Shown in pieces: positions 53,663-64,000 of a stretch of DNA of 64,000 nt (the first letter of the stretch is position 1; each line of letters starts with the position of its first letter). The position numbers and the translations under genes were made by a program. This stretch comes from Dicaeum eximium (Eukaryota > Chordata > Aves > Passeriformes > Dicaeidae): positions 797,271 to 861,270 of the forward strand of contig VWZP01005834.1 in the NCBI GenBank assembly GCA_013396995.1, in the 5' to 3' direction. The notes under the pieces were generated by a model, which was not told the origin of the DNA, searched no databases, and saw only the letters and a program-made list of their open reading frames with translations.

Positions 53663-54190
53663 TGGGTTCCTCCCACCCAGAGTGCTGCATCCAGCTCTGG
53701 GCTCCCCAGCGCAGGAAGTGCATTGAGCTGTTGGAGCGAGTTCAGAGGAGGGACACCAAGATTAAATGGATGGAGCACATCTCCTACAAGGAAAGGCAAA
53801 GAGAATTAGGATAGTTCAGCCTGGAAAAGAGAAAACTTCGTGGGACTAACTGTGGCCTTCCAGTATCTGAAGCGAGCTTACAAGAAAGACAGACAGAGAC
53901 ATTATATTTACAAGGACATATAATGACAGGACAAGGGCAAATGGCTTCAAACTGAATGAGTACAGTTAGATCAGATATTTGGAAAAAATTCTTTACTATG
54001 AGGTTGATGAGGCACAGGAACAGGTTGCCCAGAGAAGCTGTGTATGCCCCACCCCTGGAAGTGTTCAAGGCCAGGCTGAGTGGCACACTGAGCAACCTGG
54101 GATAGTGGAAGGTGTCCAGGCCCATGGAAGTTGTGCTGGAACTAGGTGATCTTTAATATAATTTCTGACCCAAAGTGTTTTTTGATTCTA
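53663..54190 (+). mobile_element. CR1 LINE 3'-end fragment, about 530 bp, sense
   Basis: This is the longest transposon fragment in the window. It opens with GGGTTCCTCCCACCCAGAG and the CATCCAGCTCTGGGCTCC block. It then has GAGTTCAGAGGAGGGACACC, a TACAAGGAAAGGCAAAGAG block, TTCAGCCTGGAAAAGAG, GTTGCCCAGAGAAGCTGTG, CCTGGAAGTGTTCAAGGCC, AACTAGGTGATCTTTAATA and a decayed TTTTGATTCTA tail. In CR1 the first part encodes the C-terminal end of ORF2 (remnants such as RVQRRDTK and SYKERQRELG can be read) and the last part is the 3' UTR. Stops and substitutions show it is not functional. It lies in the sense direction of DHRSX intron 6. Confidence 0.9.
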
Positions 54191-57100
54191 AAAATTATGT
54201 AGGATGAACACTATGGGGAAGTATACTTGTTTTTTCAGTCAGGGCTGTATGTTGTCCAGTTACAAAGGCTATTTTTATGACCGCCCAAGCTGTGAATGCT
54301 TGAAGTCATCGAAATTATGACTTCCATCATCATGAAGTTTGTGGTACTTCATCAGTGGCTTTATGCAAGTGTAGCTGATCAGAACCTACTAAAGAAGTAA
54401 ATAAGATCTGAACATAAAAGCATCCGGGTCTGAATCTTACTGCATATTGTTCTACCAAGGATTAACTGATTTGATTTCATATCCTCTATGTGGAGTGCTG
54501 TTCTTTTGTAAAACATGTAAGACGTGTCTGATCCTGCTCCTTAGAGGTTCTCCTTGATCTGGGGCTGGCCTTTTATTTTCCTTGCCTGGTTTAGGTTTGT
54601 GGCACATGTGTCCTATTTTATATGCCTGTTATCTCAGGAAGTGGATTAAGGCTGGCACAGATACACTGAACCCTAATCTCTTTAGAGGGCCTGCAAATCT
54701 CCAGAGGTAGTAAGTACTTCAAATGTTTATATTACAAGGTTCAGTTGATGTTGCTTGAAATCCATTCAAGAAGATCTGTAAGAGAGGATGCAGGGCATAT
54801 TGTGTAGGGATTTTTTTTTAAATTACCTCGTTAATAGTATTTTATATGCACTTAATGCTCAGTTTTCATTTTGGTGGGGTTTTTTTCTCCTTATTGTAAG
54901 GCTAACCTCAAGCATTATTTTCACTGCAAAATATGTCCATAACCCAAAATCTTGGCTGAAATTCTCCCATGAGGGCTTCGACCCACTTGTTGTAGTTCTA
55001 GGTTAAAGGCAGATTGCTGGTGTCATTATTTTCAGCTTTTTGAAAAAGTGATAAAATATGAAATGTGTTTGTACTCAGGTACCTGGATTTGTCATCTCCA
55101 GGTCACTACACAGTGGTTTACGCAGAGGAGCCAAGGGAGTTATAAAGTACCTCCAGTTCTCAGAAGCAGCTCTTGTACATTTGATGTACAACCTGTCACA
55201 CACTCTCCTGGTTGGAAAGAAAAAATTCACAGTATTAGAGTCATTAGGCTTTGTAGATGTGAGCAGGTACCATCCTGCTCAAGGCTGGAACCAGTGCTGT
55301 CCCTCTTACCATAAGGACAACACACCTTATGTGAGCTGGTCTCTGACTCTGTAGAAACTCTTTACAATTTTTTTTTTCTTCTTTTTATTGTCAATTTATA
55401 TCATGATATCTAGTAATAATCTCTAATCAAACAGGAGTAAGAATGCTTTTAGGGAAACAATTTACTCAAGACAATAATGAATTAAAGTGAAGTGACTGGA
55501 AATATATTTACTTTGAGGAACTGAGAAAGAAATAAGAAGAAAGAAGAAACTTGTTTCTAATCTTTGGAATCATACTCTAGGAATGGCTTCCACAGTGTGG
55601 TAGCTATAAGACTGTTGTTTTTATGATGGAGTTTAAATAGGATTTGGAGAAGAAGATCAGCTGATAGGTTATCTGCAAAATTAGATCAGAGATGTCCCAA
55701 GATGGATTGCTGCTTCTGAATTATTTTTGTATTTAGAATCCTTTTTTATTTTGCCCCAGATTTACCTCGTTTGCTCCCATGCTGAGAAGAAAAAACGAAT
55801 CCAGTATAAGAGTACAAAAGTGAAGATTTTCCAATAAATGTCCATTTTGATTTTGAACTTGTTGAGTACCTGGCAAATTCTTCTTACGAAACCCTTTGGT
55901 GAATATGTGCCATTTCTTGCACTCACCTCCATCCTCGCCTTTCTTGACAGTAGTTCTTCCATTTTGCTTATGAGCTGTGTTGAACTGTCCAACAGTCTAG
56001 TCCTTGCTTCTGGTTACAGAAGAAAAAGGGAAGAAGACAGCTATGGATCAGCCTGAAGAGCCTGCAGTGAAAATGAGATCTTTTATTGTCCTGGTCAAAA
56101 TATTGCTGCATGCTCTTAAAACATAAAGTAGCCAAGATAAATTGCAAATGGAGCTGTAGAGATAAGTGACATAGCCATGCTGTTGATCTCTAACCTGTGT
56201 GCTTTTCACAATTTGGTCAATGCTCAAGAGACCCCTCAGCAGAGAGGCTGGGCAACCATGGGCCACAGTGTGACCCTTGCACGAGAGACCACAGCTTCCC
56301 CTGTTCCCACAGACAGCTCAAGGCCCTTGTCTGAGGTCTTCCCAAATGCTTGGTTTGCACCTTAAATACCTTCAAGGTATTTATGGATGTTGGGGAGCCT
56401 TGTAGTCTTGCTGGAAGTCAGCTGAGGAGTTGAAGCCAACTGAGTGTCCAGAGTAGACTAGAGTTAGAAAGGCAAAGATTTCCATTTCTAAATTGTCCAG
56501 AATACAGTTTGGTTCAGGATTTTTTTCTAAGGGAAGGAAAGTTATTACATTCCTCTTTTGTGATGTCAGCTTTCCTTGCTATGGATTGGTGTTTTCACTA
56601 CTACTTGATGTATTTTTCTTATGAAGAAATTGTACCACATGTTTTAAAATTAAAAAAAAAAAATCCTTTTTTTTTGTTTGTTTTCTGGTTGTGTGGCCTT
56701 TTAAATATAAATTATGATGTGATACTATAGGGAGGTCAAAACTGAGTGCTTGATCTTTTTTAGGTAGGTCTTTCAAACCAGAGCAATAGGCTTGCTTCAG
56801 ACTACTGGTCATGGATCTGTTATGAGAGCTAAAATGTGTCAGTGCTCCAAAAGCCTGAGTAAAAGTTTGCCCCCTGATATAAATGATTGTCTAGATTTCA
56901 AAATAAATCCTTTGGGTTACGCAGAAAATTTGAACTGTCAAGAAATAAATGGTGTGGTGAACTGAAACATAGGTCTCAAGATACCCCCAATTTAGCTGTA
57001 TTTCAGTAATCTCTCATTCACCTTTCATTGCTGTCAGCAGCCTGTAGGGTTTCTGTTATATTTACGATGGAAATATCTGTCAATGAATCATGTCACTGAG

Positions 57101-59855
57101 ATGCATGTGGTTTTTTCCACTTCAAGGAATTATTAAGCACTCCATAGTTTCTGCGGTAAACACCACATGGCTAGGTCATTTGTACTACCAGGTATTTCTT
57201 CATGTAAGCATCTTTCTTGCATAAAAAAATCTTTATTTTTATGTGTTGTAAGTGGAACGTATCTTTTGTTAAGCAAGTGCATATAATTTTATTTTGTGTT
57301 TTTACATGTTTTCACTATCAACTAGTATTTCTGTAAAACTTTGGATGACAATAGGTATTTATTAACAGAATTTCGCAAGTATTAATATGGTTATCTAGTG
57401 GCTTTATCATAGAAAAATAGATGTACCTAAAGTTCAGGAGACTGGAGTACCTCTCATGTTTTGGAGTCTCTTTGCTTAAATTTGTGGAGATTGGATAATT
57501 TTAATGTTAAACTATTCCTTTCAAGTATAGAACTTTTTAATATACAAAATTATGTTAATAAATTGTAATTTCCTTTTTAATCATGTACTAACCAAAGATG
57601 TAACCTACTGTAGGTTTACAAGTTAAACAGTATTACTAAGTAGTTTTCAATAATGTTTTTCCACTCTCAACCTTACTCATCTGCAGTACCTAAGAATTTT
57701 TAGGAAGGATAGAAAAATAACCCTAGCAAAATGCAAAGTGCGGAATATTTTGGGAGACTGCGAGATCCTTTTAATTAGATCTGCTGCTTGTTGTTGTCAC
57801 TGTAGATTATGGATGAGGACCTCTGCAATTGTCCTCCAGTTAATATACTTTTGAATTAGAAGAAAGGGCAGAGCTACAGTGCAGCTGGCAAGTGGTCAGT
57901 TAACCTCCATTGCAAATGTTTAAAACACCTCTTCAGTGGGGATTCTTAATGATGAAATGTGTAGGGCTGGCTTTTCTGACAACTCCTGGAATGAGATCGA
58001 TGATTGTAACCTTTTCTCTAAATTAAAATGGAAAACCAGGAGCCAGCAGGGCTGTATGCTCAGAGCTTTGGAAGAGCAGCTCCTTTCCTGCTCATCACCC
58101 CATAAATACATTTTTAATGTTTATTTTCAAATTATGTGAATATATTCTGGGCTATGCTCTCATCTCCATTTCACTGAGCCCACTTCATCACTTATAGTTG
58201 TGAAATAGTTATATTTGTCCTTCTTTAATGTATCAGCAGTTAGCTCCAGCCAGAGTACTGTCTGGATTTTATTTCCTTTTCAACACAAAAGTAAGCTCTA
58301 CGAGATTAAGCAGCTGTCTACTACTTGCAAATGAGGTGTATGCTGAGACAATTTTCAATCTTATTTTATGATTTCTCATACTTGCCTAAATAAAAGGAAA
58401 AAAAATACCCTGGGTGAGCTCTTTGGAAATGAGTTTAAATTTTCAGAGAAATAGTTAAAGACCATACAGTTATCTGTTTTCCCTTAAAGAAACATGTTTT
58501 GTAAAGATGTGTACCTTAGTCCTATTTTCTCTCTGGATTTCTCTTTATGGTTATGTTTGTTGTTTGGCGTGCTTTTTTTCTGCTGTGGTCATCTGAAAAT
58601 ACTTGTAAATTCTACTTAATATTAATTTAGACTAGGAGAGGAATCTCCCTGGTTTTTCAAGAGCCAAAGTTCTTTTCCTCATTTCATTAGGTTAGTAATT
58701 AAAAATGATTGCTGTTTTCTTATGCAGAACTGTAGCAAGACACCCAAACATGTTTCTAGTCACAGCTGGGCATTTATTCTTTTGAAAATCTGCCCCTTCT
58801 ATCAGGTGCTGCTGGTAACTGTTGTCAGATGTTTGAGTAGCTGTGCTCTGATGGCAGGCATAATGTTGTTTAAGTTCATTTTCTAAGCAAGGACCAGGTG
58901 TTTGTTCTGGGCTAAGCAGAACTGATTTGCAGTTAAAACCTCAAGTAAAGGAGTATCATACCAGGCTGTAAACCAGCCATGTCTCAAGCCACATGTGAAT
59001 AAAAAAGAAAAATGTGAGAGCCAGTGGTAATCATCTTCTTCACTGCTCTGTACATCTCGGATATTTGTTTATGCAAGTGAAGAACAGATGTGTTTTTCTC
59101 TTCCCCTGTGTTAACAAATGAGAATTCAGATTTGTACCTTGGACTGTTTCATGATTTTTCCTTGCTCTATACTGACATAACAATAGAAACAAGGCAAACA
59201 GCTATATTTAGAGAATTAGGCCAATAGGAATTCATTGGTCCCCTGTGAGCACCAGTGATAAATCTGCCTCCTTGGGACACTTTAATAAGCCTGAGGCACA
59301 CCATCTCCAGCTCTGGCCACCTCATGTCCTCCCATTTGCTCTCAGCAGTGAACCATTGCAGGCAGAAAAAGCGACAGGGAAGACTTTAAAAAATTGAATT
59401 CCAACAGAGTTATACTGGACCTTTAAGAGGTGAGGTCTTGATCATTCTGTGACAAAAAATGTCTTATGCAAGAAAGAGCTTTGCATGGAATCCCATGGCT
59501 ACAGTGACCTGGTAATAGTCATGCCACTACTAATAGTTGAACTTATCCATCAGAAGTGTAGCTTTTATATTTTATTCTAGTTGTCATCAATATATTCACA
59601 CTAACCTTTAATATATTCACAGTATAACAGGGAGGAAAAATTACACTGGGACTAAGGAACAAAGAGAAATTGCTGAAGAAATTTTAAATAACGTGCAGAT
59701 CCCTAGTGGGCATTGATTCATGTGCTTCATGGTGTCAATAACTGTTTCTGAATTGCAGTCACTTTTTCCCTCTGAACAGAGCATTACTTGTGAAATGCAG
59801 TCATTACCTATTGATTAGCTCTGTAGTTATTTTCATGCATCAGTAGTGCCAGTAA

Positions 59856-59905
59856 AAAATGAGTAAAATTACTTTACACCAAAATGAGTAAAATTACTTT
59901 ACACC
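59856..59905. repeat. Perfect 25-bp tandem duplication
   Basis: A 25-base unit starting AAAATGAGTAAAATTAC and ending TTTACACC is present twice head to tail with no mismatch (59856-59880 and 59881-59905). Perfect identity suggests a recent slippage or duplication event, or an assembly duplication. Confidence 0.95.
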
Positions 59906-59950
59906 AATGTGTAAGATCTGTACATTGTTCTTCAACAAGTGAAAGGAGTC

Positions 59951-59983
59951 TTTTATTTTTTTTTCTTTTTTTTTTTTTTTTTG
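59951..59983. repeat. T-rich tract ending in TGCAG
   Basis: About 30 pyrimidines, nearly all T, followed directly by GCAG. It resembles a 3' splice site, but no DHRSX-like peptide follows. Confidence 0.85.
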
Positions 59984-62158
59984 CAGAGACCACATTGACA
60001 TTTTCAGTAGTCATAAGTCTCAGGATAAAGAGGAAAAGTCTAAAGGGCTCATTTGGGTTTTTAAGTTGTTTTGTTGTTTTTTTTTCTTAAATCAGAGCAT
60101 TGTAAATGTTCTGCTGTATCAGGACAAGAGTGCAATAAGAAGGACATATTTGTCACTGTTTAGTGCTAATGTAATTTCCTATTTTCTCTACTGTATGTCT
60201 TTCCATTTAATCTCAATTGTTGGTAATGTGCTACTTTTTGGTTAAATGATGAGAGCTGAAGTTCACCAAGGAGAAAATAATTAAAACTATTTGTTTCTCA
60301 AACTGTCAGCAGCTATTAGGGAAATGAAATGTATTTTTCCCTGAACCATGTTACAGACTTCACAAAGTTCACAATCAGTTGGAATCATCTTTTGTTGAAC
60401 ACAGATTTAAAAGCAAAGGTCACTTATGTTTTGGACACTAAGGAGTTTATGCAATTGATAAAACCCAACCATTTAGATTATTTTTCATACAAAAATTGTG
60501 CTGCTTGGAAAACCTCACTTTTTGACTGTGGCACCCTTATAGCCACATCAGCTCTGCAGATTTGCAGAGTAAAGAGGGCTTTGCAGCTTGTCCCCCGAGC
60601 TGCAGGAGTGTCCCATGCCCTGCCAAGGGCCAAGCAGCAGCAGGGATTGTGGCTGAGGCTGGTGGCCGGGGACTGGCCTCACTCACAATCCTTTACTGCA
60701 GCCCCACATGTCCAGCAGTGTAACAGCCTGTCACACCACTCCTTTGCTTCAAAGAGGAGCCTTGTTGTCTGACCTGACCTGCTCTAGGGGTTTGGTACTG
60801 CTTGTGGACTCACCATTTCTCCTGAATTGTCAGGTTTGGCTGGGTCAGTGTATTGACAAGGTTTCACCTAGTACTTTCCTCTCCTTTTTCTACTGTGATA
60901 AGGCTTGGGCTCGCTCCTTTGTTTGCACCACAGATTGTAAATACCATCTACCCCAAGAGCTCATGCTTTGAAGTCTGCTTTTTACCCCTTTTTGGTTTCT
61001 GAAGGGGCTCAGTGACATGGATGGGTGATCCAAGGAGGGTGAGTGTTGGTGCTGCACTGGGAAACCCTCCTGCTCGGAGCTCCTTCCTCCTCCACGTGGC
61101 ATATGGGCTGCAGAAAGGAATCTGAGCTAGTGGAGCACACTGATGTAGCAGCCATGCTCAGTGACCTTGCAGTGAGGGCCTGGCAAGAGGCATTTAGGAA
61201 TTCATGAAGAAAAGGGAATGAAAAAGCACTGGGACTGTCAGTGAGATTGTTGTGGGGCACAATGGAAAGGCAGGTGGAGAAACGGATAAAAGTTTTGTCT
61301 GCAGACATGCTTTGCATACCACATAGAGAAACAGAACCTAATCTTGATTGGAACAATTCAATTCCACTGTGAAGTGCATGTTAAATAACAAAAGGTGGCT
61401 GCAGAGCTGTGCAGACTTGCAGGTGAAGAGCAGAATTTTAAGCAAGCGGCTGTGCAGGCAGGAGAGGCAGAGGGGAGGGCTGGGATGGCACCCAGCACTG
61501 GTCCTTGAGCTCTGCTCAGACTTCAGCCTGTGCTTTTACGAGTTAAAAGCAGTTGCTTAAACCTAGCACAGTTCTGCATTAATTCAGCTGGAATTTTTCC
61601 TGGGAAGCAGAAGTTTAATCACCTGGAGCTTTGCTGCTTGCAGCGTATCACCTCAGGTGAGCAAGTGAGCAGGGGTTCAGTCTTATTGATTGAACTATCA
61701 GGGCCAAAGGATGTGTGTAGCAAAATGACACTACCAAACAGTGTAGTTCTGTATTCAGCTTACTAAATAAAGTGAATTATTTCAGCACCAGATGAATCAG
61801 TAAAATGTATTCATCAAGCCACAAAACCTCACAGTATTTGTTTCCCATTCTAAACAACTGCTCTAACCTTTATGTCAAAAGGCCCTATGAATTCCAGTGC
61901 AACAGGAGCTCTCCTAGGGAGCTTAATGAAAAGAAAAGGTTAATTCTCACTGTTTTATTTTATCTATCAATAGTTCTGCAAGAGCAAGCCTCTGGGCCAT
62001 GGCTACATAAGCCCTGAATTACTCCAGTATCAAAACTCCAGTCAGAAACTCTGCCGAGACAGGAGCTACCTGAAGATGAAATAAAAGGAACAAGAAAACT
62101 TTCAGGAAGAGGGTTGGGATTTTTAACATTCATGCTTCACAACCCCCTTTTTGCCGGT

Positions 62159-62187
62159 TTTTTTTTCTTCTTCTTTTTTTTTTTTTA
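62159..62187. repeat. T-rich tract with CTT units
   Basis: T-run interrupted by three CTT units. Confidence 0.88.
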
Positions 62188-64000
62188 AATAATAGCTTAT
62201 TGGGGAAAGACATTTGGTGTGAAAGGGATTAAATGGTTTTCTCCTTTCCAGTTTTTCATTGTCCTGTTTCAGTTAACAAAATTTGATCATTCATTATGGA
62301 TGTAATTTTTTGAATCTGAACCAATTCTTCCTCCAACAAAAGCCAGGACAGTCACTGTAGTCATTCACACAGGAATGAGGGACACCATGTCCCCTGCACA
62401 GCAATGTGACACTTCTGCTGTGACTTCTGTCATCCGGAAAAGGAAACAGGAACATGGCAAGGACCATATCTGTCACCAAATCCAATCCTGGATTTTGCAA
62501 TTTTGGATTAACTTTTTTTTGTTTTTTACTCCATCTGCTACCTTAATCAAAGTTTACAAAAAACCCTTAGAAATAATCCTAGGTATTAAATTTGACAAGT
62601 TCAGTGGATAGTAGATCTGGGTCTTTCTACTTACCAGTAGCTAACAATTTTACATACATGCCATTTTATGCTTTTCTTATCTGTTCCCCTGGCAAGAACT
62701 GACACTTGTTTTTCCTTTAGAGCCCCTGCAAATGAATACCTATATCACCTCTCCATAGGCTTATACCCTTATTTTAGGCTTACACCCTTTGCATTATGAG
62801 TACCAGCCTGCCTTTCTTTCAGACCATTTAGCTGATTAAATGTGATGAGCTTAAACTGTTGAGTAATTGTTTTAAAGATTAAAGTTTTTTGCTTCAGTTT
62901 CAAACCTCGTGAATAATTTGTGTGGCTGAGGGTCTGCATGTTTTCTCTTTGTCTAATGAGCTCTGCAGTTAAAGATATGATGCCTCAAATCTTGTCTGAC
63001 ATAGTTTTAGAGACTAATTTCATTGAAATCAATGGCACTCTTTGCCTGTCTAAAGTTATACATGTTCTTTGGGTCTCTTCTTAATTTAAGCCATCAATAG
63101 ATTCCTTTGCAGATACTGAAGAGCCCTGGGGTTGATGGACTTAAACAAAAGGATTTAAGTTACAATGCTTAAATTCACTTTGAGTCTACACAGCAAAAGA
63201 CTTGATTTGAATAATCAGATTCAGCCATCCTTTACATTTGCATTTTTAGTTATTTTGTTAAAAACAAGTTGATTCTGGTGGGTTAATAAGCATTCAGATA
63301 TGTCAATTTGCAACTGAATGTAGCCTTTGCCTTAAACTTAGAACTTCTCTTGGGTAACAAAGGATAAGCTATATAGACAGCTCCATAATGGTATGGTTTC
63401 AGAATCTATCTGTTGTTTCATGACTTTAGCAATCTGATATCATTGTGATAGAAAATGGGAAATGGTAGTTCTGTTTACAAGATGACTTTTTTTTTAAAAT
63501 TTATTTTTACAAGCTGCTTCCTGATAAAGTAGAGTTTAATTAAAATGAAGAGAACTGTAATTTTTCAAGGGTTTTATTGCTTAAACTGAAAAGCCCTGAA
63601 CTTATTGGGCAAAACCGAGGCCATAAAATCTGTAATTACTTATTTGAACTAACTAACTATCTGTTAAAAAATATATGATTAGAAAATCTAAGCCACTCTC
63701 ACCTAATTCTAGTCTTCCACTAAAATAAGCCTAGAAAATAAGTCTCGTCTTTTTGTTTTCCATCTTTATGGTATGATACTAGGGACAGAAGTAAATTAAC
63801 CCTCTTGTTTATATCTTCTTGGTTTATCATTAAAGATTAAATGATTAAACTGACAGCAACTGGAATTATGTGAAACAAATTTTCAGAATAATATTCCTTC
63901 CCTCCCCACCACTTTTATCTGTCTTCCAGTTTGGACTTTCTCCTCTCAGTCTGGGGAATATTGTGAAACTATAATTTAAGCACAATAACTCTATAAAAAC

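Larger units (their letters stand above)
44858..64000 (+). other. DHRSX intron 6, 5' part (runs off the window)
   Basis: The intron starts at the donor GTATTC after the FFK codon and runs in phase 0 to the window edge without a recognised terminal exon. The expected exon would start with a TPDEGAW-like peptide and encode about 60 residues to the stop. Contents are a roughly 530-bp CR1 3' end at 53.66-54.19 kb, tandem duplications with units of 58, 14, 83 and 25 bp, a GTTT microsatellite at 52.02 kb and T-runs near 59.96 and 62.16 kb. No other gene, RNA or regulatory element is supported. Confidence 0.8.

Noticed and set aside
59951..60090. A strong-looking 3' splice site (long T tract plus GCAG) followed by an open frame.
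   Set aside because: The following sequence has no similarity to DHRSX exon 7, and the phase-0 frame from the acceptor meets a stop after three codons. T-runs followed by CAG arise by chance.
60329..60772. A 147-codon open frame on the plus strand in intron 6.
   Set aside because: The translation has no recognisable domain and does not match the DHRSX C-terminus. Single-frame openness alone is weak evidence in 64 kb.

Overview
The window is vertebrate nuclear DNA, most likely from a bird. Three well-formed protein-coding exons on the + strand sit between GT/AG splice sites in about 63.5 kb of AT-rich, stop-dense DNA. The few recognisable transposons are CR1-type LINE 3' ends, the typical interspersed repeat of birds and other sauropsids. 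Interspersed repeats are sparse and introns are short compared with the mammalian orthologue, which favours a bird over a reptile. The species cannot be told from the sequence.

All three exons belong to one gene, which I identify as DHRSX (dehydrogenase/reductase X-linked), an SDR-family enzyme. They correspond to the exons usually numbered 4, 5 and 6 of 7. Exon 4 (16266-16367) carries the end of the Rossmann-fold half, up to the NN of the NNAG motif. Exon 5 (29530-29737) carries the rest of NNAG, the LNYLGHF segment and the catalytic-Ser strand. Exon 6 (44650-44857) carries the YxxxK active site and the PG motif. Junction phases agree (1, 1, 2, 0), so the exons splice into one uninterrupted frame, and no internal stop or frameshift is visible. 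Exons 1-3 (N-terminal anchor and TGxxxGxG cofactor motif) and terminal exon 7 were not recognised; they presumably lie outside the window.

Layout: 1-16265 is intron 3 (3' part); 16368-29529 is intron 4 (about 13.2 kb); 29738-44649 is intron 5 (about 14.9 kb); 44858-64000 is intron 6 (5' part, over 19 kb). The introns hold three CR1 fragments (8755-8826 minus, 41510-41673 plus, 53663-54190 plus), microsatellites and homopolymer tracts, several short tandem duplications, a perfect 32-bp palindrome at 18313-18344, and two spots of undetermined bases (18630 and 41050-41055), both in or beside homopolymer runs. No RNA gene, promoter, CpG-rich island, CRISPR array or second protein-coding gene could be supported.

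I found no new biological system. Apart from the DHRSX exons this is ordinary intronic DNA. The palindrome and the local duplications are the features most worth a second look.
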